In this document: piece by piece, positions 9,860-17,510 of the stretch
Layout of the letters: each line of letters begins with the position of its first letter
Position numbering within the stretch: position 1 is the first letter of the stretch
NCBI GenBank assembly: GCA_016711225.1
Contig: JADJTK010000051.1
Coordinates: forward strand, 62,001 to 126,000
Origin: Opitutaceae bacterium
GTDB taxonomy: Bacteria; Verrucomicrobiota; Verrucomicrobiia; Opitutales; Opitutaceae
Length of the DNA: 64,000 nt
Reading direction: 5' to 3'
Notes under the pieces: generated by a model
What the model was told of the DNA's origin: nothing
Seen by the model: the letters and a program-made list of their open reading frames with translations, nothing else
The model's database searches: none
Program-made: the position numbers and the translations under genes

Positions 9860-10022
9860 CGGTAGTGGACCACAAGGCCATCGCCGCCAAGCTGGCGGAG
9901 ATCGAGGCCCGGGTGGGGCGTATGACGAGCGGCTCGCCGCCGTGATCAAGGCACTCTGTCGGCGCGCCGCGGACGGTCCGCTGCACAGCCGCGGATCGAC
10001 TTCGGTGTGCAGGAACGACCAA
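9860..10022 (+). pseudogene. ORF6N-domain protein C-terminal remnant
   Basis: Plus-strand frames read HKAIAAKLAEIEARVG, then after one shift AYDERLAAVIKAL, then after another QPRIDFGVQER. In order these match the coiled-coil tail and closing RIGF-type motif of ORF6N (phage-antirepressor-like) proteins. The N-terminal DNA-binding domain is gone. This is a small decayed piece between the repeat protein and the IS630. The match is by eye over three short segments. Confidence 0.4.
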
Positions 10023-10187
10023 TCGGTTGAGTCTTGGCGATGGTGCTGGCCGGCGTCGGCTATGGCGTTGGGCGGCAGAACAGCGCGGTGGCATGATCGA
10101 CGGGGCGGAGCTGGCTGGTCACAGCGGCCACCGAGGCGGAGGAGGACACAGAGCCCGGCAACTGAAGGAGCGAGCAGCAACTAACAA

Positions 10188-11193
10188 CTGGAGCACTTTA
10201 AACAGAACTGTAACCATTTGGCGACTGGGCGCTTAACGAGGCGAGGATGAAGACGATCTCGCTGGATCTGAGAGAGCGCATCTTGGCCGCCTGTGACGCC
10301 CAGGAGGGAACCCGGGAGGAAGTGGCCAAGCGCTTCCGGGTGTCGGTTGGAATGGTTAAGAAGCTACTACAGCAGCGCAGTCGAACCGGCGACATCGCCC
10401 ACCGGCATCGTTTTTCGGGACGCAAAGCCAAGATCCTGCCCGAGTATCGCGAGCGTCTCGGGCCCCTAGTCGCCGCGCAACCAGATCTGACCCTGTCCGA
10501 GATCAAGGCCCGGTTGGCAATGCCCTGCAGCGTACCGGCGCTGCATTACGCACTGGTCGCCATGGGACTGACTTTTAAAAAAAGACGCTGCATGCCGCCG
10601 AGCAAAGTCGCCCAGATGTCGCCCAGGCCCGAGCGCAATGGAAGCAAGAACAGGGAAGCTTCGCCGAGGCCCGGCTGGTCTTCATCGACGAGTCGGCCGC
10701 CAAGACGAACATGACCCGCCTGCGCGGTCGGGCGCCGTGCGGTCAGCGTCTGGTCGCCAGTTGCCCCCACGGCCATTGGCAGACCACCACGATGATCTCC
10801 TCGGTGCGCGTTGATGGCTGGAGTGCCTGCCTCACGATCGAAGGCCCTACCGACACGCCGGGTTCCAAGCTTACGTTCGTGAAGGACTCGTAACGACGCT
10901 GCGCCCTGGCGATGTGGTCGTGCTGGATAACTTGGGCGCCCACAAAAACGAGGAGACTCTGGCGCTGATCATCGCCGCGGGCGCGCAGGTTCGTTTCCTG
11001 CCAGCGTAGTCGCCGGATCTCAACCCTATCGAGATGCTGTGGAGCAAGGTGAAGGCCTTCCTGCGGGCTACCCACGCTCGCACCCACGAGGCCCTGCTCG
11101 CCGCCATTGCCAAGCCTCTGGCGACGGTCACCGCCGAAAATGCCAAAGGTTGGTCTGCCGCCTGCGGCTATAGTTTTAATTAATACGCTCTAG
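10188..11193 (+). mobile_element. IS630-family insertion sequence (degenerate copy)
   Basis: An element of about 1.0 kb bounded by imperfect terminal inverted repeats. The left end opens CTGGAGCACTTTAAACAGAA. The right end, read on the minus strand, opens CTAGAGCGTATTAATTAAAA. Both ends resemble the left end of the second copy at 36339. CTAG-type ends fit the TA target preference of IS630/Tc1-mariner elements. The single transposase reading frame inside is broken. The element lies between an ORF6N remnant and the oligopeptide-binding protein gene. Confidence 0.75.
10247..11183 (+). pseudogene. IS630-family transposase, broken by frameshifts and an amber codon
   Basis: The N-terminal helix-turn-helix region (MKTISLDLRERILAACDAQE, then VAKRFRVSVGMVKKLLQQ) is intact to about 10577. 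There an A7 run (TTTTAAAAAAAG) shifts the rest into the -1 frame, which continues KTLHAAEQSRPDVAQAR and RLVFIDESAAKTNMTR (first DDE Asp). A second frame change near 10862 leads to DVVVLDNLGAHK (second Asp). A TAG then replaces the Tyr of the usual PxYSPDLNPIEMLW motif (Glu). The A7 shift could be natural programmed frameshifting. The second shift and the stop codon make this copy inactive as sequenced. Confidence 0.85.
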
Positions 11194-11249
11194 TTCGCGC
11201 TGTTGTGCCTGCGGCAACGGTCGCAGGCGGTCCCAGGGGCGCGCGAGCC

Positions 11250-12881
11250 TCAACGGTTCGCCGGCTCCAGCCAGAGCTGTTTCAGTGGACGGCGGTCGAT
11301 GGGGTTGCCAGACCAGCCCCGCACGGAGGGATGCACGAGGTAGAAGTTCGTGTAGTGGTAGAGCGGGATGATCGGGGCCTCGGCGAGCAGGAGCGATTCG
11401 GCTTGGCTCAGCTGCGCGAGGCGATCGGACAGCGAGGTGGAGGCACCGGCGGAGGTGAGCAAGCCATCGTAGGCGGCGTTGCGCCAGCGGGTGTGGTTGT
11501 TGCCGCTGCCGGAGGCAAAGACCTCGAGGAAGGTCATCGGGTCGCGGTAGTCGGCGGTCCAGGAAGAGCGGAGCAGATCATAGTCTCCGGAGCGGCGGGT
11601 CTGTCGGAAGGTTTTGTTTTCCTGGCTGGCGAGCTGCACGGTCACGCCCAGTTCCTTTGTCCACATCTCCTGGATAGCCTCGAAGACGATGCGGTGTTGG
11701 TCCGAGCTGTTGTAGAGGAGCTGCAGGGGGCGCAGCCCGGTCCCGTTGGGGAAACCGGCCTCGGCAAGCAGGCGGCGGGCTTCAGCGCCATCGGTCGGGA
11801 TCCTGGGCGCACCGGCGTAGCCAGGAAAGCCGGGAGGGACGAGCGCCGGGGCGGGGCGCTTGGTGCCGAGCAGCACCCGCTCGGCGAGCAGGTTGCGGTC
11901 GATGGCGAGGGCGAGCGCGCGGCGCACGCGAGGGTCGTCAAGGGGCGGGCGGGAGACGTTTACCCGCAGGAAGTCGGTGCCGAAGTAGGCTTCTTGATGC
12001 AGGGCAGGCGAATGGTCGCGTTGCCACGTGTCGACGCGCCCCGTGGCCAGCGCGCTCACAACGTGGAGTTGGCCGGCGCGGTACATGCGCTCCTCGGTCT
12101 CCAGGTTCTCCGCGAGGTGGAAACGCACGCCGTGGAGGCGGACGGCGGCTGCGTCGCGGAAGGTTGGGCTCCGCTCGGTGGCGACGATCTGCCCCGGGCG
12201 CCATTCGCGCAGCTCGAACGGACCGTTGCCGACGAAGGTGCCGGGGCGGGTCCACGGGTTACCGCGGCGATCGACTGGGCCGCACTTCTCGATGACGTGG
12301 AGGGGCACGGGGAAGAGCGGGGGGAGCGCGAGCAGCGCGGGCAGGTGGGGAATGGGTTGGCGCAGGCGAATGACGAGCGTTTGCGGGTGAGGAGCCGAGA
12401 GCCCGACTTGTGCAAAATCAGTGAGGCGCCCGCGGTTGAACTCTTCCGCGCCGACGACGGGGTAGAGCAGACTGGCGTAGTCGGCGCCTAATGCCGGGGT
12501 GAGCAGGCGTCGCCACGAAGCGATGAAATCCTGTGCGGTAATCGGGGTGCCGTCGCTCCAACGGGCGGCGGCGCTCAGGTGGAAGGTCCACTCCCGGAGG
12601 TCCGAGGTCTCCCATCGCTCGGCGATGGCCGGGATCGGGTCGAGCGTGGCCGGGTCGAGATCGGTGAGGCCTTCGAAGAGGGCGATCAGGACGTTGAACT
12701 CGGCCGCCCCGGTGACCAGTTGCGGGTCGAGATCGGTGAGGTCGGCATCGGTACCGATGGCGAGCACCTGCTCGCGGATACCGCGGTCGACGGGCGTTTC
12801 GCGTTTGCCGCAGCCGGGCAGGGCTAGAGCCAGGGCGCAGGCGGCGAGGGCGAGAGGCAGGAACTGGCGGCGGGGGAGCAT
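11250..12881 (-). CDS. Peptide ABC transporter substrate-binding lipoprotein (SBP family 5)
   Basis: A 543-aa protein with an N-terminal twin-Arg-like basic start (MLPRRQFLPLALAACALALA) and lipobox LALPGC, so it is likely a lipoprotein anchored at the periplasmic side. The body has the SBP_bac_5/OppA features: DLTDLDPQLVTGAAEF, the WTFHLSAAARWSDGTPITAQDF motif near residue 100, and a C-terminal SWTADYRDPMTFLEVF block. It would bind oligopeptides for an Opp/Dpp importer, but no permease or ATPase gene is adjacent, so it depends on components elsewhere. It follows ispF on the same strand across a 210-base gap rich in short GAGAAC and CACAGAGG-type repeats. Confidence 0.9.
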   Translation of the reverse strand: MLPRRQFLPLALAACALALALPGCGKRETPVDRGIREQVLAIGTDADLTDLDPQLVTGAAEFNVLIALFEGLTDLDPATLDPIPAIAERWETSDLREWTFHLSAAARWSDGTPITAQDFIASWRRLLTPALGADYASLLYPVVGAEEFNRGRLTDFAQVGLSAPHPQTLVIRLRQPIPHLPALLALPPLFPVPLHVIEKCGPVDRRGNPWTRPGTFVGNGPFELREWRPGQIVATERSPTFRDAAAVRLHGVRFHLAENLETEERMYRAGQLHVVSALATGRVDTWQRDHSPALHQEAYFGTDFLRVNVSRPPLDDPRVRRALALAIDRNLLAERVLLGTKRPAPALVPPGFPGYAGAPRIPTDGAEARRLLAEAGFPNGTGLRPLQLLYNSSDQHRIVFEAIQEMWTKELGVTVQLASQENKTFRQTRRSGDYDLLRSSWTADYRDPMTFLEVFASGSGNNHTRWRNAAYDGLLTSAGASTSLSDRLAQLSQAESLLLAEAPIIPLYHYTNFYLVHPSVRGWSGNPIDRRPLKQLWLEPANR

Positions 12882-13091
12882 CCTAGCGAAGAGAGCGGGT
12901 CACAGAGGGCACGGAGAGGGAGGAGAACACAGAGACGGAAGCGGGAGGGTAAAACGTGAAGGTTGTCACGCTTGCAGTAGGGCCGGACCTCGTGGCTGGG
13001 CCGAGGCGAAGTGGATCCGACAGCGGCTGGGAGAACGAGAACGAGTAGGAGAGTGAGAACGATGGCAGGACCGGAGTGCAGGAGCAGGAGC

Positions 13092-13568
13092 TCACGCGCG
13101 CTCGATCAGGGCGACCGCGTGGGCGGCCATGGCCAGTCCGCGGCCGATGTCGTCGATGGTCTCGTTGGTCGTGGCCTTCACTCCGATCTGCTCGGGCGTG
13201 AGCCCGGTAGATGCGGCCAAGGCGGACTTCATCGCGGCGAGATGCGGGGCGATTTTGGGCTTCTCCGCGATGAGCGAGGAATCGATGTTGCTGATCTTCC
13301 AGCCGCGCTGGCTCAGGTCGGCGACGACGCGACGGAGCAGCACCTGCGAATCGATGTTCTTGAACGTTGGATCGGTGTTGGGAAAGTGGTGTCCGATGTC
13401 GGGCAGGCCGGCCGCGCCGAGGAGCGCGTCGCAGATGGCGTGCGTGAGGCAGTCGGCGTCGGAGTGGCCGTCGAGGCCGAAGTCGCAGGGAATGCGCACG
13501 CCGCCGAGGACGAGCGGGCGTCCGGCGAGGGTGCGGTGAATATCGTAGCCGTGGCCGATGCGGAACAT
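13092..13568 (-). CDS. ispF: 2-C-methyl-D-erythritol 2,4-cyclodiphosphate synthase
   Basis: A 158-aa protein starting MFRIGHGYDIHRTLAGRP, with the GxGxDxH metal-binding signature, LDGHSDADCLTHAICDALLG, the PDIGHHFPNTDP motif and the C-terminal KATTNETIDDIGRG block. All zinc ligands (Asp and His of GYDIH, His of DGHSD) are visible. It catalyses the fifth step of the MEP isoprenoid pathway in the cytoplasm. Length is typical for the family. It is transcribed divergently from the membrane-TPR gene. No other MEP-pathway gene lies nearby. Confidence 0.95.
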   Translation of the reverse strand: MFRIGHGYDIHRTLAGRPLVLGGVRIPCDFGLDGHSDADCLTHAICDALLGAAGLPDIGHHFPNTDPTFKNIDSQVLLRRVVADLSQRGWKISNIDSSLIAEKPKIAPHLAAMKSALAASTGLTPEQIGVKATTNETIDDIGRGLAMAAHAVALIERA

Positions 13569-13846
13569 GATGGCGGAGGACCTGAGGTGTAAGGGAGAAC
13601 GCAGAATGCAGAAGGCGGAACGCGGCAGGCGGCGGGCGAGCGAGGAATGAGGCGTTGGGCCGCACGAAGATGAGTCGATGCCGTGAAGATTGGCGAGAAG
13701 AAGGGGATCGAGACCGAACGACTACCGATTCGCGCGACAGGCCGCAGGGAGGGGCGCCACCCGATCCTCGTGAATTCCGCGGCGAGTAGACCCCTCCGGG
13801 AAAAGGGTGGCGTTGCTCCCGGCACCGCGCTTTCAGTTTCTCCATC

Positions 13847-15916
13847 TTGCAGTCGAACGCTCCCAATCCCTCCGCCCCCTGCGTGACAGCCCTTGCGCCG
13901 TTCCGTTGGGCTGGATTTGGGGCGGCGGCGCTGGTGTTCGCCGTGGTCTTGGCGGTGTTTCTACCGGCATTGCGCAATGGCTTCATCAACCTCGATGACG
14001 GCGTCTATGTGACAGCGAACCCGCATGTACTGGCTGGGCTGACCCGCGATAGCTTTGTTTGGGCGTTTCAGACCTTCGACTCGGGCAACTGGCATCCAGT
14101 CACGTGGCTTTCGCTCATGCTCGACGCTCAGGTGTTCGGATCTGAGGCGTGGGGTTTCCATCTGACGAGCGCCGCATTGCACGCCCTCAATGCCGCGCTC
14201 GTGTTCGTGTTCTTGCGGCGGACAACGGGCTCGTTGTGGCGCAGCTTGTTCGTGGCGGCCTTCTTCGGGGTGCATCCGCTTCGGGTCGAGTCGGTGGCCT
14301 GGGTCTCGGAGCGCAAGGATGTCCTGAGTACGCTGTTCGGGCTTGTCTCGCTCCTGGCTTATATCGCGTGGCAGAGGGCGGCGGGCGCCGGGACGGCGCG
14401 GGGCCGTTGGGGCGTGGTGAGCTTCGCCTGCCTCGCGCTGGGGCTTATGAGCAAACCGATGCTGGTCACTCTGCCGTGCGTGATGCTGCTGCTCGACTTC
14501 TGGCCCTTGCGGCGAACGGATGGTTCGATTGCGGGTACGTGGCCGCTGGTGCGTGAGAAGCTGCCGTTCTTCGCCTTGGCCGTGGTCGGTATGGTGTCGA
14601 CGTGGATGGCACAAGCGAGCGTCGGTGCGATGGGCAACACGACGGCGTACCCGATCGGTGCGCGCCTTGCCAACGCCGTCGAGGCCTATGCCGGTTATCT
14701 GGGCAAGACGTTCTATCCGGTGGACCTGACGATTATCTACCCGTTCCGGACCGCGCACGCCGCCGGTGCGGTGGCTGCTGCGGCCGGGCTGCTGGTGGTG
14801 CTAACGGTTGTGGCATTCGCCGCCCGCCGGCGCCAGCCCTACGTGGCGGTCGGCTGGCTTTGGTTTTTGGGCACACTGGTCCCGGTCATTGGACTGGTGC
14901 AGGTGGGGGGGCAGGCAATGGCGGATCGCTACACGTATCTGCCTTCGATTGGGTTGCTGATCGTGCTGTTCTGGGGATTCGCCGAGTTGGTTGGGCACCG
15001 GGTTTGGCTTCGGCGCGCGGTGGGTGGGCTGGTGATCGTGGTTCTGGTCGTGTTGTCGAGTGCGACGGTGCGGCAGATCGCGCGGTGGAAGGACAGCGAG
15101 ACCGTCTTTCGTCACGCGCTCGCGGTGACGCCGGACAACTATTTCGCGCATCACTGCCTCGGCCTGGCGCTGGCGGTGGCGCCGGGCCGCCTTCAGGAGG
15201 GGATCAAAGAACTGCGGGCGGCCGCGCGGCTGGTCCCAGGCCTGCCCGATGCGCACCTGGATCTCGCGACGGCGTTGGCCGAGGCGGGCTCAGCGGCTTT
15301 GCCGGAGTGCATTTCTGAATTCCGCGACGCACTCCGCCTGGATTCGCGTTACGTCGAGGCGCACTACGGTCTCTCGCGGGCTCTCTTGCGCACGGGTGAC
15401 GGGGTGCTGGACGCGATCCCGGAGTTGCGCCGGACCATCGAGCTCGCTCCCGGTCATGCCGACGCGCACTCGGACTTGGCCGATGCACTCGCGCTTTCAC
15501 CTGAGGGCGCAGCCGAAGCGGAGGCCGAGTATCGGGCGGCCCTGGATCTGCGCCCGGAGCGGGCGGGAACACGCAACAGCCTCGGGCTGTTGCTCGTGCG
15601 CTCGGGGCGGTTCGTGGAAGCAATCGTTGAGTATGAGGCGGTGCTGCGGGCGAAGCCGGATTTTGCCCAGGCGCACAACAACCTCGCCAACGTCTTCGTT
15701 CGCCTGCCCGAGCGGCAGGGGGAGGCGATCGCCCACTACCGCGCAGCGCTCGCGCTACGGTCGGACAATTGGGAGGTGCATTTCAACCTCGGGCTCGTGC
15801 TTGCGTCGGAGCCTGATTCCCGTACTGACGCGATCCGCCATTTTGAGACCGTGCTTCGCCTCCAGCCGGATTGTGCGGCCGCGCGCGAGATGCTCGATCA
15901 ACTCCGCGCGGATTGA
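13847..15916 (+). CDS. Polytopic membrane protein with C-terminal TPR repeats (TMTC/PMT-like)
   Basis: A 689-aa protein if it starts at TTG 13847. A GTG at 13884 is an alternative and no strong SD decides. The N-terminal two thirds holds about ten hydrophobic segments. Conserved blocks are GFINLDDGVYVTANPHV, GNWHPVTWLSLMLDAQVFG and FGVHPLRVESVAWVSERKDV, the acidic and His-rich loops of TMTC/PMT-like GT-C membrane proteins. Residues about 430-680 are at least six TPR units (for example EAHYGLSRALLRTG, AHNNLANVFVRLPE). It is probably an inner-membrane glycosyltransferase-like protein. Donor and target are unknown. Its 3' end overlaps the DUF2442 reading frame on the other strand. Confidence 0.8.
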   Translation: MQSNAPNPSAPCVTALAPFRWAGFGAAALVFAVVLAVFLPALRNGFINLDDGVYVTANPHVLAGLTRDSFVWAFQTFDSGNWHPVTWLSLMLDAQVFGSEAWGFHLTSAALHALNAALVFVFLRRTTGSLWRSLFVAAFFGVHPLRVESVAWVSERKDVLSTLFGLVSLLAYIAWQRAAGAGTARGRWGVVSFACLALGLMSKPMLVTLPCVMLLLDFWPLRRTDGSIAGTWPLVREKLPFFALAVVGMVSTWMAQASVGAMGNTTAYPIGARLANAVEAYAGYLGKTFYPVDLTIIYPFRTAHAAGAVAAAAGLLVVLTVVAFAARRRQPYVAVGWLWFLGTLVPVIGLVQVGGQAMADRYTYLPSIGLLIVLFWGFAELVGHRVWLRRAVGGLVIVVLVVLSSATVRQIARWKDSETVFRHALAVTPDNYFAHHCLGLALAVAPGRLQEGIKELRAAARLVPGLPDAHLDLATALAEAGSAALPECISEFRDALRLDSRYVEAHYGLSRALLRTGDGVLDAIPELRRTIELAPGHADAHSDLADALALSPEGAAEAEAEYRAALDLRPERAGTRNSLGLLLVRSGRFVEAIVEYEAVLRAKPDFAQAHNNLANVFVRLPERQGEAIAHYRAALALRSDNWEVHFNLGLVLASEPDSRTDAIRHFETVLRLQPDCAAAREMLDQLRAD

Positions 15917-16124
15917 ATTCGTGGTGACCGGCGCCGCCGTTGAGGTCGAGTCGGACCTCCTCTAACTGCTCGTCGGTGGCGGCGTGGAGGAGTCGAAACC
16001 GGTCGGCAGGAAACCCGACGATACGTCCGTCGATGGGTTCGAGGAAGATGGTGCGCTTTTCGGTCCATACGCGGATGGCAGCGCACTCGGATTCGGGCAG
16101 GCGTTCAGCGGCGGTGGTATTCAT
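15783..16124 (-). CDS. DUF2442-domain protein with an aberrant C-terminus
   Basis: The 113-aa frame starts MNTTAAERLPESECAAIRVW. Residues 18-63 (TEKRTIFLEPIDGRIVGFPADRF, then LHAATDEQLEEVRLDLNG) match the DUF2442 fold, which usually ends within about 15 more residues as LRWEEIDEDI. Here the sequence instead runs into GGAGHHEFNPRGVD and continues antisense to the TPR gene. The true domain therefore ends near 15933, and the tail is either replaced or frameshifted. DUF2442 genes typically follow DUF4160 genes, as here (20-base overlap), in toxin-antitoxin-like pairs of unproven function. Confidence 0.6.
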   Translation of the reverse strand: MNTTAAERLPESECAAIRVWTEKRTIFLEPIDGRIVGFPADRFRLLHAATDEQLEEVRLDLNGGAGHHEFNPRGVDRASRARPHNPAGGEARSQNGGSRQYGNQAPTQARARG

Positions 16125-16269
16125 GGGATTTCTCCCTCAGCAGCGATTGGTTTTGGAAGACGAGGCGGCACTCGCCGTTCGGAGAACGTACATGCACATG
16201 GGCCGGCTCTATTCCCTCATTGGAGTAGAAGTGGAAACGGTGGCAGCCGATGCGGAGGACGGGGGGCAT
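16105..16269 (-). CDS. Short DUF4160-domain protein
   Basis: A 54-aa protein from ATG 16269 beginning MPPVLRIGCHRFHFYSNEG and containing the family signature EPAHVHVRS. DUF4160 proteins start MPxVxRIGxYRFxFYSxD and carry a PHVHV motif; most are 70-90 aa, so this one is short. It overlaps the DUF2442 start (ATG 16124) and begins inside the tail of the PIN pseudogene. The compact overlap suggests one transcript. It is thought to act with DUF2442 as a TA-like pair, but the activity is unknown. Confidence 0.6.
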   Translation of the reverse strand: MPPVLRIGCHRFHFYSNEGIEPAHVHVRSPNGECRLVFQNQSLLREKSHEYHRR

Positions 16270-16718
16270 GGCGGTAGAGCAGAATCGCTACGGATGGATG
16301 CTGATGGGCGCGAGGACGAGGACTGCACACGCTGCGATCTGGTGGCGATCGTGGGTGTGGATCTCGGCGAAGTTGTGGTGCAGCGCGGTGACCAGATGCA
16401 GGCAGTCGGCAGAACGCAAAAATGGACGGGGGCAGTGTGGCGTAGGTGTTGGCCGCGGCAGTGGTGATCGTGCCGTCGAGCGGAAGCCGGGTCCAGAAGT
16501 CGCCGAGGTCGTCGGCGGAAAACTGGCGGACCGCGAGGGAGAAGTCGGACTGCCTCCATTTCCCCTCGCGTAGCCGGCGGTGGAAAACCGCCATCAACTC
16601 CGTGCGAACCAGCTCCGAGACTTACGTTTCGTCCTCCGCTTCGAGTCGTTCGCGCACGGCGGCCAATTCCGCTTCGGCCCGCAGAGATTCGCCACGGTCG
16701 ATGTACCGCAGAAGATCG
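16209..16718 (-). pseudogene. PIN-domain (VapC-like) toxin pseudogene
   Basis: Minus-strand pieces together read as a PIN ribonuclease: LLRYIDRGESLRAEAELAAV, then EDET, a TAA stop where Tyr is expected, VSELVRTELMAVFHRRLREG, LPLDGTITTAAANTYATLPP, a frameshift at a T5 run near 16419, and FLRSADCLHLVTALHHNF followed by EIHTHDRHQIAACAV. Acidic PIN residues are visible (Glu in VRTE, Asp in SADCLHL, Asp in THDRH). The extreme N-terminus with the first catalytic Asp is not recognisable. One nonsense and one frameshift mutation make it inactive as sequenced. It sits just upstream of DUF4160-DUF2442. Confidence 0.65.
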
Positions 16719-16728
16719 GGGCTTGAAG

Positions 16729-16753
16729 TTGCGTGCAAGCACGCTCCCACAAC
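16729..16753 (-). repeat. REP-like palindromic repeat
   Basis: Read on the minus strand this is GTTGTGGGAGCGTGCTTGCA followed by CGCAAC. The core GTGGGAGCGxGCTTGCxCGC folds on itself and recurs near 61214 and, diverged and inverted, near 53936-53992. It resembles the REP elements known from other proteobacterial and environmental genomes. It abuts the broken N-terminus of the PIN pseudogene. Confidence 0.5.
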
Positions 16754-16904
16754 GGGGCGGTGAGGCTGTTGCGGGCACGCAGGCTCCGATCGCGGGAGCA
16801 CTCTGGCCCCGTACCGTAGACAGAGTTTGGGGGCTGAGGGCTGAAGGGGTGAACCCGATTGCCCCCGATCGGGTCGCAGGGGCGGCCCTCGAAAGGCCCG
16901 CGCG

Positions 16905-17012
16905 CTTGCCCCCAACCCCGGCCCCCCGGGGCGCCGGCGCGCGCGGGGGGGGAAAAAGGGGGGCCCCCCGGGGGGGGGCGCGCGGGCCCCCCGGGGGGGG
17001 GGGGGGGGGCGG
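16905..17012. other. G/C homopolymer low-complexity block, probable assembly artefact
   Basis: About 100 bases are almost wholly runs of G or C, including an uninterrupted G17 at 16993-17009, several C6 and G8-9 runs, and one A5. Nothing else in the window resembles it. It lies 13 bases past the stop of the Hpt gene and next to the decayed PIN gene. No protein in any frame across it is credible. The region between 16754 and 17022 holds nothing else I can identify. Confidence 0.8.
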
Positions 17013-17022
17013 CCTGGTACGG

Positions 17023-17391
17023 TCAGGCCAGGGGCAGGGCTTTGTCGAGAGCGGTGAGCACCCTCTCGAATTCGGCCTGCAGGGCTGCAATGGCGGCGGG
17101 GGCTTGGGCGAGGTTGCCGCTTTTGGCGATGGCCTCGATGGCCTCTGCGAGGTGACGGAAGTGTTTGGCTCCGAAATTACCGGCACTGCCTTTCATGCTG
17201 TGGGCGACCTTGCCGAGGCGCACGGGATCGGCTTGGGCGACGCAGTCGGAGAGCTCGGCGAACTGGGGCGGAGTATCCTCGCGGAACATCTGCACGATCT
17301 CGGCCACGAAGCTGTCGTCGTCGCCGCCGATGGTGCGGAGGTTGAGAAGGGAGGCCTGCTCGATGGGAGGGGGGAGAGCGTTTTCAGACAT
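17023..17391 (-). CDS. Hpt (histidine phosphotransfer) domain protein
   Basis: A 122-aa single-domain protein. The phospho-acceptor is His64 in KVAHSMKGSAGNFGAKHF, the canonical Hpt xHxxKGxxxxxG motif, within a four-helix bundle. The flanking acidic N-terminus (IGGDDDSFVAEIVQMFRED) is typical of stand-alone Hpt proteins that shuttle phosphate between response regulators. It is the last gene of the minus-strand phosphorelay-ATPase operon, 119 bases after the PilB-like gene. Its stop is immediately followed by the G/C block, so transcript ends cannot be judged. Confidence 0.9.
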   Translation of the reverse strand: MSENALPPPIEQASLLNLRTIGGDDDSFVAEIVQMFREDTPPQFAELSDCVAQADPVRLGKVAHSMKGSAGNFGAKHFRHLAEAIEAIAKSGNLAQAPAAIAALQAEFERVLTALDKALPLA

Positions 17392-17510
17392 GGCGCGCGG
17401 GGGTGAAAAGTTACGGGGTTCGGATTTCGCGTTTCGAGTTCTCGCCGGTGCTGGGTGAATACGGCGGTGGCGGACCCGGATTGTCCGGTGTGGGAGGTCG
17501 TGTGCCGTGT

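Noticed and set aside
11205..12491. Plus-strand 428-aa frame opposite the peptide-binding protein
   Set aside because: Gly/Glu/Val-rich mirror frame; the minus-strand lipoprotein with lipobox and SBP motifs is clearly the gene.
16209..17186. A long minus-strand frame across the G/C block
   Set aside because: Composed of Pro/Arg/Gly runs from low-complexity DNA; only its left part overlaps PIN-like sequence, and in a mix of frames.
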